Positions 14,235-21,214 of a stretch of DNA of 21,214 bases are shown piece after piece. Below the pieces are notes generated by a model. It was given only the letters and a program-made list of their open reading frames with translations, searched no databases and was not told the DNA's origin. The translations under genes and the position numbers were made by a program. Source of the stretch: CAZGAH01 sp964523295 (GTDB taxonomy: Bacteria; Desulfobacterota; Desulfovibrionia; Desulfovibrionales; Desulfovibrionaceae); NCBI GenBank assembly GCA_964523295.1, contig CAZGAH010000074.1, positions 1 to 21,214 of the forward strand, written 5' to 3'. Every line of letters begins with the position of its first letter. Position 1 is the stretch's first letter.

Positions 14235-15035
14235 CTAGTGCTTCGTGATGTCCGCCGCATGAACCCAGATCACGGCATCTTGATACAACGGCTTGCCCTT
14301 GAACGTGTCCTTCGGTCCGACGCCCAGCGCTGCAAAGCCCCACCAGCCTGCCTTGGGAATCCCGTAGACGAACTGCCCCGACGCATCGGCCTTGATGGTC
14401 TGCGTGACAAAGGAATCCTGAGGCGCGACGACGAGCGCCTCTTTCTGGAACTCGTTTTTCCCGGGCACGGGCGGATGATTGAGATACTCGACCTCGATTT
14501 CGGCAAACGGCACGGGCTTGCCATTGGACAGCACCATGCCCCGAAACACGTTGCCCGCCCACAAGGCATAGGGCTTGTCCAGCGGCAAAATCTCGGCCGG
14601 CAGGCCGGCCGGGTCGCTCCAGTTCGTCGGCATGCCACCATTATTGACGATGACCTTGGTCATCTGCTGCAGGTACGCACCCTCCTTTTCCTCCAGATAG
14701 GGCTCGGGAACGAGACAGAAGACATAGTCGCCCATCCGGTTCGTCTTTGCAGTCAATTCCCAGGCCTTGCCCGCGTTGCTCTGGCTGGTCCAGGTTATGG
14801 GCTTGAGCAGTGGCTTGAGGTCGGTTTTTTCTTTTTTATGCAGCATGAACAGCTCTTCAGGCGTGCCCATGTCCATGGTATGCCCGGCGTCGAAGGGGTG
14901 CGTGAATATAAGCTTCACGTCCCGGTCTCCCCCGCTCGCAGCCGCCGGTTCAGCCGTCCAGACGAGCTGGAAATGCGCCGAAGCGGGAGCACAGGCGGCA
15001 AACAAAAAGATAGCAATCAACACCAGTCGGATCAT
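14235..15035 (-). CDS. exported DUF4198-like (NikM/CbiK-type) metal-associated protein
   Basis: 266 aa. The signal peptide MIRLVLIAIFLFAACAPASA ends at an A-S-A site, leaving a mature protein that starts HFQLVW. An N-terminal histidine after cleavage is characteristic of DUF4198 and NikM-like proteins, in which the terminal amine and histidine can chelate a transition metal. Beta-rich segments follow, with a GKPVPFAEIEVEYLN region and a C-terminal beta-sandwich (ASGQFVYGIPKAGWWGFAAL) typical of DUF4198. AAGGAG lies upstream of the ATG at 15035; a 30-codon extension crossing the Fur box is rejected. Its own Fur-like box and TATAAT lie 52-76 bp upstream. It is probably a periplasmic accessory of metal uptake, with iron the likely metal from context. 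Confidence 0.75.
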   Translation of the reverse strand: MIRLVLIAIFLFAACAPASAHFQLVWTAEPAAASGGDRDVKLIFTHPFDAGHTMDMGTPEELFMLHKKEKTDLKPLLKPITWTSQSNAGKAWELTAKTNRMGDYVFCLVPEPYLEEKEGAYLQQMTKVIVNNGGMPTNWSDPAGLPAEILPLDKPYALWAGNVFRGMVLSNGKPVPFAEIEVEYLNHPPVPGKNEFQKEALVVAPQDSFVTQTIKADASGQFVYGIPKAGWWGFAALGVGPKDTFKGKPLYQDAVIWVHAADITKH

Positions 15036-15086
15036 CCTCGTTCTCCTTGTCGAGCTGCCTGAAGCGGGCTGGCAGGTTTGATATTG

Positions 15087-15111
15087 ATTGTAATTTTCAT
15101 TTTCAATTATA
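15087..15111 (-). promoter_or_regulatory. Fur-like box with TATAAT, upstream of the DUF4198-like gene
   Basis: On the minus strand, TATAAT (15111-15106) overlaps ATTGAAAATGAAAATTACA, built of two GAAAAT hexamers and an imperfect inverted third. The arrangement matches the three-hexamer view of a Fur site. It lies between the stop of the small exported protein and the DUF4198-like start. Confidence 0.6.
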
Positions 15112-15121
15112 CCACCCACAA

Positions 15122-15439
15122 TCACTTGACGATCTTGCTTCCGGGGACTGAAACCGTATGCCCCTGTCCGGCGTCGAACAGCACCGTAAAGGCGGCCTGC
15201 GGACGTGCGAAGGTGACTTCGCTGTTCTTGTCCAATGCCGACTCGATCAGGGCCTTACCCGATTCATCGAGCACGCGCACCGGCACGTTGGCGGCCGAGG
15301 ATCCGTCCGAAAAGCCGCCTTCGCAGGTGATGCTGTTGTCCCCGTTATCGATGCAGGTAAACAACGGCGTATGGGCCATAGCGTTTGACGACAGAGCCAG
15401 CAAAGCGATGAAGACGAGCGATGCGATACTTATTTTCAT
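15122..15439 (-). CDS. small exported protein of the feo cluster, N-terminal His when mature
   Basis: 105 aa. The signal peptide (1-22, ending SNAMA) is followed by HTPLFTCIDNGDNSITCEGGFSDGSS (start and end quoted in parts: HTPLFTC, then CEGGFSDGSS). Two cysteines about 13 residues apart could form a disulfide. The rest is a small beta-sandwich with VPVRVLDESGKAL, KNSEVTFARPQ and FDAGQGHTVSVPG, resembling transthyretin/carboxypeptidase-regulatory-like folds. GGGAG precedes the ATG by about 9 bases. The gene begins 48 bp after the feoB stop, in the same direction, with a 10-N gap in between. Similar short proteins beside feoB in other Desulfovibrio are recalled but not checked. Its role is unknown; a periplasmic metal or FeoB accessory is an inference. 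Confidence 0.65.
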   Translation of the reverse strand: MKISIASLVFIALLALSSNAMAHTPLFTCIDNGDNSITCEGGFSDGSSAANVPVRVLDESGKALIESALDKNSEVTFARPQAAFTVLFDAGQGHTVSVPGSKIVK

Positions 15440-15469
15440 GACATGCTCCCGATGATGGCGCCTGGTCGC

Positions 15470-15479
15470 NNNNNNNNNN
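15470..15479. other. assembly gap of 10 N
   Basis: Unknown bases between the feoB stop and the small exported protein. A missing short gene or regulatory site here cannot be excluded. Confidence 0.95.
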
Positions 15480-15486
15480 GACGTGC

Positions 15487-17979
15487 TCACGATTCGGCGG
15501 GTTGAGGTTTCACAAGCCCTGCGACGAGGGTTGCGGTTGCGGCCAGCCCGTAGAACCAGGCCATGGCCTCGGGGCCGGTCAATCCCAGGGCCGAGCCCCC
15601 GGAATAGACCAGCGTAGCCACCAGCGCGCCCAAACCGGTCATGTAGGCCAGGGAGAACAGCATGAACGACCATGATCCGGACTGCACCTTGATCATCATC
15701 GCCGCGGCCATGCACGGAGGATAAAGCGCCAAGAACAGCATCAGCGCCAGGGCATGCAGCGGCGTAAAACCTATTTCCTGCGCGGACATTCTGGTTTCCA
15801 GACGCTGCGCTGCCGGCTTTGCCTCCACCCCGGACGCCTCTTGCTGATTCGAAGCCGCTTGCGCGTCGGCCCCCTCGTTGCCATACAGCGCGCCAAGCGT
15901 TGCCACGGTGTTTTCCTTGGCAGCCAGGGCCGCGAGCAGCGCCACGTTGACGCGCCAGGTAAAGCCGGCAAAGCGGGTCACCGGTTCGAGCCATTTGCCG
16001 AGTACGCCCAGGATGCTCCGGTTAACGGTCTCTTCCCTAACCTGCGCGCGCAGTTGCAAACGCTCCTGGCGGAGGGTTCTGAAGGCGCGGGCCGCGCGTT
16101 TGCCCTCGGCGTCGGCGCCGGGACGCACGATGGCGAAGAATGCCGGGTTCTCCTGCCGAAAGAGCGCGTCGAGCGCAGCGGCCTGCTCCTCGTCGGATAC
16201 GCCGCTGCGTGCGGAGCGATACCGGCTCTCGTAATTGACGAGCTGTTCGACCGCCTCAGGTTTTTCCAGTGCCAGGGCAAAGCGCGTGTCGGCCGTGGAG
16301 GCCAGGAACTGCGTACGCGCATCGCTTGCCCGCGCGGTCAAGACGGCCCGCCCCTCCGACGACAGCCCGGGAAATTGCATGAGAACGAACAGCGTAACCG
16401 CCACGGCGGCCACGACCGTCGCGATCTTGCGCACGTACATCCAGACCCGCTCCAGCCCGCTCCGCAACACGGCGCCGACCGTCGGCAAATGCCAGGGCGG
16501 CATCTCCATGATGAACGGTGCGCTCTCGCGCTTGCGCAACAGGCTGAGATTCAGGCACTTGGCGGTCGTCAGGGCCATGAGCACGGTAATCGTGGAGATG
16601 AAGAACATGGCCTGGCTCCGACACGCCGGAAAATAGGCGCTGATGAGCAGCACGTACAACGGAGCCTTGGCCAGACAATTCATCATCGGCGCGACCAGAA
16701 TGGTAGCCAGGCGGGCGCGCTCGTCCGGAACGGCGCGGCTGGCCATGACCGCCGGGACCGCGCATCCGCCGACATAGACGCCGCCCAGCACCAGCGGCAA
16801 GGTGGACTGACCGTGCAACCCGAATCGCCGAAAAAAGGCGTCGAGCAGAAAGGCCATGCGCGGCATGTATCCCAGGTCTTCCAGAAAGGCGATGTACGCA
16901 AACAGAATGAAAAAGATGGGCACGTAATTCAACAGTGCGTTGATGCTGTCCACGAGCCAGAGCAGCAACATGCGGAGCATCGGATCAAAGAGAAATCCCT
17001 CGGCAGGCAGAAGCGCGGCGAACGTGTCGCGTCCCCAGGCCAGTACTGGCCAGGTAAAGGCCGTCGCCTTGTAACCAAGCTCGATCGACAGATAGTACAT
17101 CAGGTACATGATGCCGAGCAGGATGGGATAGCCCCAGATGCGATGGCAGATGATGCGGTCAATCTTGTCCGACGGCGTAAGCCGCCCCTCCTCGGGCGCA
17201 TGCACGCACTCCTCGGCCAGACGCCGGGCGCAGTCGTGACGGCAGCGTTCGATATGCCGCACGGCCGTTTCGCCCGTTGCTGCGAAGAATTCGTCCGCCA
17301 GTTCGCGGGACAGCGTGCGTATTGTCTCCGGGACCTCGTCCAGCACAACAGGGTCCCCCTCGAGCAGTTTGACGGCGAGCCACCGCGCGGGCAACGGATT
17401 GGAGAGCGTCTCCAGAGCCCGCTGCAACCTGGCGAGCGCCATTTCCAGCTGTCCATACTCCACGCGCAGCGCCGCGCGAGGCCTGCCCTCGATATCGAGA
17501 ATGGCGGCCTTGAGTTCTTCCTTCCCCTGCCCGCGCCGGCCGACGGCCGGGACCACGGGCACGTTCAGGCTCGCGGCCAGGCGCTCCAGCTCGATGTGCT
17601 GCTTGCGCGCAGCGGCAACGTCCATCATGTTCAGCACGAGCACGACGGGAAGCTCCATTTCCAGCAACTGAATGGTGAGATGCAGATGCCGCTTGAGATT
17701 GGAGGCGTCGACAACGTCAACGACAGCCGCGCAGTCGGAACGGAGCAAAAAGTCGCGCGTCACGCGTTCTTCGAGTGACCAGGCGGTCAGACTGTATGTC
17801 CCGGGCAGGTCGACCAGCTCGAAGGCGACGCCGCGCGCGCTGAAATACCCGTACTTCTTTTCCACCGTGACGCCGGGATAATTGGCGACGTGCTGCCGAG
17901 CCCCGGTGAGCATGTTGAAGAGCGTAGATTTGCCGGCATTCGGCTGCCCGGCGAGGGCGACACGTTTTTTGTTGCTCAT
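15487..17979 (-). CDS. feoB: ferrous iron transporter FeoB
   Basis: 830 aa. The N-terminal G domain has G1 GQPNAGKST (11-19), switch I around YPGVTVEKK, G3 DLPG (57-60), G4 NMMD (117-120) and a VPAVG G5-like turn, followed by the helical GDI-like domain (about 165-270). The membrane part starts near 285 (IWGYPILLGIMYLMYY) and holds both gate motifs, including GGCAVPAVMASRAV and a later AAKENTVATLG. A soluble segment of about 115 residues (roughly 536-650) between membrane helices is larger than in E. coli FeoB. It imports Fe2+ across the inner membrane. The ribosome site is weak (GGAA). A Fur box 119 bp upstream and a separate feoA gene further upstream indicate iron repression. The small exported gene follows directly. 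Confidence 0.95.
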   Translation of the reverse strand: MSNKKRVALAGQPNAGKSTLFNMLTGARQHVANYPGVTVEKKYGYFSARGVAFELVDLPGTYSLTAWSLEERVTRDFLLRSDCAAVVDVVDASNLKRHLHLTIQLLEMELPVVLVLNMMDVAAARKQHIELERLAASLNVPVVPAVGRRGQGKEELKAAILDIEGRPRAALRVEYGQLEMALARLQRALETLSNPLPARWLAVKLLEGDPVVLDEVPETIRTLSRELADEFFAATGETAVRHIERCRHDCARRLAEECVHAPEEGRLTPSDKIDRIICHRIWGYPILLGIMYLMYYLSIELGYKATAFTWPVLAWGRDTFAALLPAEGFLFDPMLRMLLLWLVDSINALLNYVPIFFILFAYIAFLEDLGYMPRMAFLLDAFFRRFGLHGQSTLPLVLGGVYVGGCAVPAVMASRAVPDERARLATILVAPMMNCLAKAPLYVLLISAYFPACRSQAMFFISTITVLMALTTAKCLNLSLLRKRESAPFIMEMPPWHLPTVGAVLRSGLERVWMYVRKIATVVAAVAVTLFVLMQFPGLSSEGRAVLTARASDARTQFLASTADTRFALALEKPEAVEQLVNYESRYRSARSGVSDEEQAAALDALFRQENPAFFAIVRPGADAEGKRAARAFRTLRQERLQLRAQVREETVNRSILGVLGKWLEPVTRFAGFTWRVNVALLAALAAKENTVATLGALYGNEGADAQAASNQQEASGVEAKPAAQRLETRMSAQEIGFTPLHALALMLFLALYPPCMAAAMMIKVQSGSWSFMLFSLAYMTGLGALVATLVYSGGSALGLTGPEAMAWFYGLAATATLVAGLVKPQPAES

Positions 17980-18097
17980 GGGTGTTCCGTTGCGCCCGCG
18001 TCATCACGGACGACATCCAGTCTATTCATTGTCCTGCCTGCGCCGACACCGACGCTCGAACGCCGCCCAGACCTTCGTGGCAATGAGCCTTCATGAT

Positions 18098-18116
18098 AAT
18101 GAAAATGATTTTCATT
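18098..18116 (-). promoter_or_regulatory. Fur box upstream of feoB
   Basis: AATGAAAATGATTTTCATT, a 19-bp dyad symmetrical except at the centre, flanked by TGAT on the left to give a longer TGATAATGAAAATG stretch that matches the Fur consensus closely. It lies in the 177-bp gap between feoA and feoB, so feoB can be transcribed and repressed independently of feoA. Confidence 0.85.
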
Positions 18117-18156
18117 TTAAAATAGAATACAAATCATCACCCTTCCCTCCGCATCG

Positions 18157-18426
18157 TCAGGCCACGAGCAGCACCCGGACCTTTTCCGCAACGCCACGCT
18201 CGACCATGATCCGACTTTCGCCAACCGAGAGCAGCATGGGTCCTGCGCCAGCCGAGGCGACGACCATGAGCCTGGACCCCGGAATCAACCCCAGGGCTGC
18301 CAACCGACACCGCGCCTTGCACCCGGCCTCGACATCGTCAACCACGGCCGCATCGCCCGCCCGCAACGCGGCCAAGGCAGCCCTGCCCTGCTCGCACCTG
18401 CATCCTCGCTTCCGAAATCTCCACAT
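18157..18426 (-). CDS. feoA: FeoA-domain protein
   Basis: 89 aa. The core LRAGDAAVVDDVEAG, RCRLAALGLIPGSRLMVV, GPMLLSVGESRIMVERGVAEKV is the SH3-like FeoA fold, with the LGLIPG turn intact. An N-terminal extension of about 15 residues holds two cysteines (Cys9, Cys11) and many arginines. FeoA assists FeoB at the cytoplasmic face. An ATG 11 codons earlier is open, but AAAGGAGGGG lies just before the ATG at 18426, which decides the start. It has its own promoter and Fur box upstream, and feoB follows after 177 bp. Confidence 0.9.
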   Translation of the reverse strand: MWRFRKRGCRCEQGRAALAALRAGDAAVVDDVEAGCKARCRLAALGLIPGSRLMVVASAGAGPMLLSVGESRIMVERGVAEKVRVLLVA

Positions 18427-18463
18427 CGCTCCCCTCCTTTCTGGTTCCAAGCAGCCCACTGCA

Positions 18464-18482
18464 ATTGAAATTCATTTTCAAT
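18464..18482 (-). promoter_or_regulatory. Fur box upstream of feoA
   Basis: ATTGAAATTCATTTTCAAT, a near-perfect dyad with ATTGAAA arms, 38 bp before the feoA start and just downstream of the -10 element, where a repressor would block initiation. Confidence 0.8.
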
Positions 18483-18489
18483 AAGAGGG

Positions 18490-18518
18490 TTTTTAGTTGC
18501 GCCAGCTCGACGTGTCAA
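18490..18518 (-). promoter_or_regulatory. sigma70-type promoter for feoA
   Basis: On the minus strand, TTGACA (18518-18513), a 17-bp spacer and TAAAAA (18495-18490). The region upstream (18519-18545) is a run of A and T that could act as an UP element. Confidence 0.55.
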
Positions 18519-18892
18519 GCTTTTTTTAAAAGTATTTTTCAAAAAGCCAAGCTCATCTTGACTCGCTACATGGAGCAGCCCGAGAAGAACGAAAAGAGGT
18601 GACACAAGAAATCATTCTACGCGCTCGACAGAATGGACACACAGTGCGGTTCCTCAGCTGTGGGCCTGGCCTTCCTGACTACACCGGATATCCAACAGCG
18701 GCAACGGATCAACGTCACCGTCACCACGAACCTGATCGTCGAGGCGCCGAATTATTCATGTCTGTAGCAGTGGAGTGCGTCAAGTTTCGGCCCAACCCTG
18801 TCCGGGCCAGGGTCGCGGCCATTCAATAATTGAGGCTCTGGCCCGCGTCCGCTCTCGTCCTCGACATCAAGGGCGGGAACCTTCCCTTGAAT
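18519..18892. other. intergenic region, possible gene remnant and hairpin
   Basis: No confident gene in 374 bp. 18519-18600 is AT-rich. 18600-18775 has coding-like GC and an open frame reading GLAFLTTPDIQQRQRINVTV toward a stop near 18769, but with no ribosome site or family match, so it may be a decayed fragment. Around 18807-18850, GGGCCAG and CTGGCCC can pair across a loop containing TCAATAATTGA, a possible terminator-like structure for the convergent side. Confidence 0.35.
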
Positions 18893-20887
18893 TCAGTTAT
18901 CCAGGAATGTCAGTGAGTTCGGGCCTGCATGACAAGCCTCGCTCAGGGCTTCGGCAGCTTTGGCGACGATGGCGCCGGATGTGTCGCTGGGAGAGGGACG
19001 GACGCAGACGCAGCCTACAGCCAGGCCGACTGCCTGCTCGCTGCCTGGTAGAATCAGTCTGCTGTCATGGATGGCCTTCTGCATAAGTGCGCAGAGATTC
19101 CGAGCCTTGGTGGCGTCGGTCGCTGGCATCAGAACGACAAAAAGGTCATCGTTGAAGTCTGCCAGCAGAGCGCAGGGATCGTGCAGCGCCTGGGACAGCG
19201 TGCTTGCGAACGCTCCTCGGAAGGACAGTACAGTCTCGGACGGCGTCACCTCAGGAGCTGGCCCCGGAATCGGACACAACAGGGCCAGAGAAAGAGGTTG
19301 TTTCTCCCGAGCCATGCTACGCAACATCCGTTCAAAGAGGTCTTCGAAGCGCGGTCTGGCCAGAAGCCCGGTACTGAGATCAAAGCAGCCGGTCTGACCC
19401 GGCATATCGGTGCCCGGAGTTTCGAGTCCGGTCAGACGCCAGGCATCGAGCCGTGGCAGGGTGACGCTGAAGACCGCGTCGCCGCTTTCGGGACGTACGG
19501 CGAGCATTCCGCCCATGTCCTTGAGCAGGCGATAACTCAACGGCAACCCGTAGCCTTGACTGCCTTCATCAAAGGGCATGAACAGAACTTCGGGGTCGAT
19601 GGTCTCTGCTGGTTCCAGCCGCCGCCGGAATTCGACATGGACGGAGCGGATGTCGTGCGTCGTCCGGATGATTACGGTTTCCTCCTTATGCATGGCCATA
19701 AGCGCGTAACGCAGCAAATTGAGGAAGACCTGACGTAAAAAATCAGGGTCTGCGCTGGCATTTGGCAAGGCCTCGGCCAGTTCGAGCTGGCACCAAATCC
19801 CGCGTTCTTTCATCTCGGGGAAAAGCTGGTCCAGACAGTCGGCCAGAACTGCCGCGACGCGACACTCCCGCGGCTGGGCCTGAATGGGCTTGAGGTAGTC
19901 ACGGATACGATCGAGCACCTTTTCCAGACGTAAGGACTCCCGAAGGATGATGCCGACCTCGGGCATATCCGGCGCCTTCTTGACCAGCCGGCGGGCAAAG
20001 CCGGCAATGGACATCAGCGGGTTGCGGACCTCGTGCGCCATTTCCGAAGACACTGCACCCAGAGTCTTCAATTTTTCATTCTGCACCAAAGCCCGCTCCA
20101 GGTAGACCCTGTCGGTGATGTCTATGAAAACGACTTCGATACGGTCGAAACCTTCAAGGGGACCGCTGCCGGCCATTCCGGGAATGGACCGGATGATGCC
20201 GTGAACGTCAGCACCTTTTCGATGCAACATCCGGCACTCGAGGGAAAAAGGAGATCCGCGCTCGAACGAGGCCTGCAAAGACTGTCTGACCCGGACGCGA
20301 TCAGCGGGATGGATATGTAGCAGCAACCACCCCGGCGTCGCGATAGCCTCCTCCGGCGTATAACCAAGAAGCGAGACACAGGCCTGATTAATAAACTTCA
20401 ATGAATATAGCCGATCAATTGTAAAAATCAACAAAGGAATGCTCTGCAACAGCGCATAATAATTCAACTCGGCCTCGGCGATACGTTTTTGCAATAAAAT
20501 TCGCTCTCCAAGGCGCTCAAAAAGCAGTTTCAGATCGCTACCCTTAAAGGGTTTTTTCAGATAATCGCAGGCGCCCAGCTTGATAGCCTTGAGGGCGTCT
20601 TCAAGGGTCAGAACCGTGCTCATGAACACACAGTCCTCGACGCGGCCTTCCTTTTTCAGCGTCCGCGCCAATTCCAGCCCATCGCACGCGGGCAGGGCGA
20701 TCTCGATAAAGGCCAGGCAGTACCGTTCGCCCTCGAGCTGCCGCAAAATATTTTGTCCGTGCTGGTGAATGTCCGACTCGATACCCTCGCCCTTGAGCAT
20801 GACGGCCAGCGCCTCGCAAACCTTCAGGTCCGTGTCGACAATCAAGGCCTTTTGGCCCGGCATGGAAAAACGTAGCAACACCGACAT
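18893..20887 (-). CDS. receiver-PAS-histidine kinase-GGDEF-like protein with degenerate catalytic sites
   Basis: 664 aa, soluble. The receiver (12-130) has Glu62 (AFIEIALP) where the phosphoacceptor aspartate belongs, while the acidic Asp18/Asp20 and Lys112 (YLKKPF) remain. A PAS domain follows (about 142-262). HisKA has an intact SEMAHEVRNPL (His285). The HATPase has NLLRYALMAM, with Tyr394 in place of the second N-box asparagine, lacks a DxGxG box (FRRRLEP lies there), and keeps GYGLPLSYRLL. The C-terminal part (503-664) begins LSTGLLARPRFEDLFERML like a GGDEF domain, but the signature loop is FNDDL. The ATG at 20887 follows GGGAG; a 20-codon extension is rejected. The protein may work as a scaffold or sensor rather than an active kinase or cyclase. 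No regulator gene is adjacent. Confidence 0.82.
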   Translation of the reverse strand: MSVLLRFSMPGQKALIVDTDLKVCEALAVMLKGEGIESDIHQHGQNILRQLEGERYCLAFIEIALPACDGLELARTLKKEGRVEDCVFMSTVLTLEDALKAIKLGACDYLKKPFKGSDLKLLFERLGERILLQKRIAEAELNYYALLQSIPLLIFTIDRLYSLKFINQACVSLLGYTPEEAIATPGWLLLHIHPADRVRVRQSLQASFERGSPFSLECRMLHRKGADVHGIIRSIPGMAGSGPLEGFDRIEVVFIDITDRVYLERALVQNEKLKTLGAVSSEMAHEVRNPLMSIAGFARRLVKKAPDMPEVGIILRESLRLEKVLDRIRDYLKPIQAQPRECRVAAVLADCLDQLFPEMKERGIWCQLELAEALPNASADPDFLRQVFLNLLRYALMAMHKEETVIIRTTHDIRSVHVEFRRRLEPAETIDPEVLFMPFDEGSQGYGLPLSYRLLKDMGGMLAVRPESGDAVFSVTLPRLDAWRLTGLETPGTDMPGQTGCFDLSTGLLARPRFEDLFERMLRSMAREKQPLSLALLCPIPGPAPEVTPSETVLSFRGAFASTLSQALHDPCALLADFNDDLFVVLMPATDATKARNLCALMQKAIHDSRLILPGSEQAVGLAVGCVCVRPSPSDTSGAIVAKAAEALSEACHAGPNSLTFLDN

Positions 20888-21095
20888 GTTGTCTCCCTGG
20901 CATAAAGAAAAGGCGGTAAGCATCCCAGGACATTGTTTACCCCCCATGGTGCAGCCATGTCAATGCATCCGGAATATGTCATTACTTTCATCTGATTATT
21001 GTTCTAACTGAAACAACTGATGATTCACCTAAGCAAGAATCGTAGACATCTTCTGTTGCCCTAGCTGTTTTGAGTACGTCAGACACGACTTCAGC

Positions 21096-21214
21096 TTAAC
21101 AATCAGACTTGTCCGGCAGGTTGGTGTAGGGTTGTTCCTTGAATCCAAACAGGGTGACAACAATCCCGCAGAGGAAGCACACGATGACAAACCAAGACAA
21201 ACCAACCCTGTGAG
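21096..21214 (-). CDS. C-terminus of an integral membrane protein (partial)
   Basis: The last 39 codons of a gene that enters from the right edge. The frame reads one hydrophobic helix (LSWFVIVCFLCGIVVTLFGF) followed by a short polar tail KEQPYTNLPDKSDC and a TAA stop. The pattern of a final transmembrane segment with a short cytoplasmic tail suits a multi-pass transporter, but too little is present to name a family. It is on the same strand as the kinase-like gene, about 208 bp upstream of it. Confidence 0.5.
   Translation of the reverse strand, partial: HRVGLSWFVIVCFLCGIVVTLFGFKEQPYTNLPDKSDC

Noticed and set aside
15754..17778. 674-codon open frame on the plus strand opposite feoB
   Set aside because: Antisense shadow of feoB: rich in His, Arg, Gln and Gly with no domain, and feoB motifs are unambiguous on the other strand.
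18599..18829. 76-codon plus-strand frame starting GTG
   Set aside because: No recognisable protein and no convincing ribosome site; another frame in the same place looks equally plausible.
1..21214. CRISPR arrays, tRNA or rRNA genes
   Set aside because: No regularly spaced direct repeats, and no cloverleaf or rRNA-like stretch, was found on reading the intergenic regions.

Overview
The window reads as chromosomal DNA of a high-GC sulfate-reducing deltaproteobacterium, most likely Desulfovibrionales. The case rests on gene content: a split, ferredoxin-containing glutamate synthase; a Fur-controlled feoA/feoB locus with small exported proteins; a Fur-controlled HD-GYP gene; PAS/LuxR regulators; and a YeeE-rhodanese sulfur operon. 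This placement is inference from family resemblance, with no search run. Three 10-base N runs (11120-11129, 12098-12107, 15470-15479) mark assembly gaps.

Layout. (a) 1-1755, minus strand: small coiled-coil stress-type protein, exported rhodanese, then a YeeE/YedE-type transporter cut by the left edge. (b) 1912-5051: a CheW-like protein and a soluble PAS histidine kinase on the minus strand, divergent from a receiver-PAS-LuxR regulator on the plus strand. A nearly identical 22-bp element lies about 85-95 bp upstream of both the coiled-coil gene and the cheW-like gene. (c) 5052-5905: AT-rich island holding a 461-bp internally deleted insertion sequence with 18-bp terminal inverted repeats and a probable transposase C-terminal remnant, followed by two perfect palindromes and a Fur-box promoter. 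(d) 5906-11957, plus strand: HD-GYP phosphodiesterase, then a three-gene glutamate synthase (glutaminase subunit, ferredoxin-GltB core, and a GXGXG/GltD/ferredoxin fusion). (e) 12323-18426, minus strand: feoA, feoB, a small exported protein, a DUF4198-like exported protein, a helical-repeat protein, a DUF2325 coiled-coil protein and a 66-aa protein, with Fur boxes before feoA, feoB and the DUF4198-like gene. (f) 18893-20887, minus strand: receiver-PAS-histidine kinase-GGDEF-like protein in which several catalytic motifs are lost. (g) The right edge holds the C-terminus of a membrane protein.

How it fits together. Four Fur boxes tie ferrous iron uptake (FeoAB) to two exported proteins predicted to have an N-terminal histidine after signal cleavage, and to a c-di-GMP phosphodiesterase. 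The iron-sulfur-rich glutamate synthase lies inside this iron-responsive neighbourhood but has its own sigma70-like promoter and no visible Fur box. The strongest candidates for something under-described are the Fur-controlled exported-protein module next to feoB, the degenerate multi-domain signalling protein, and the 22-bp element shared by two signalling/stress operons.
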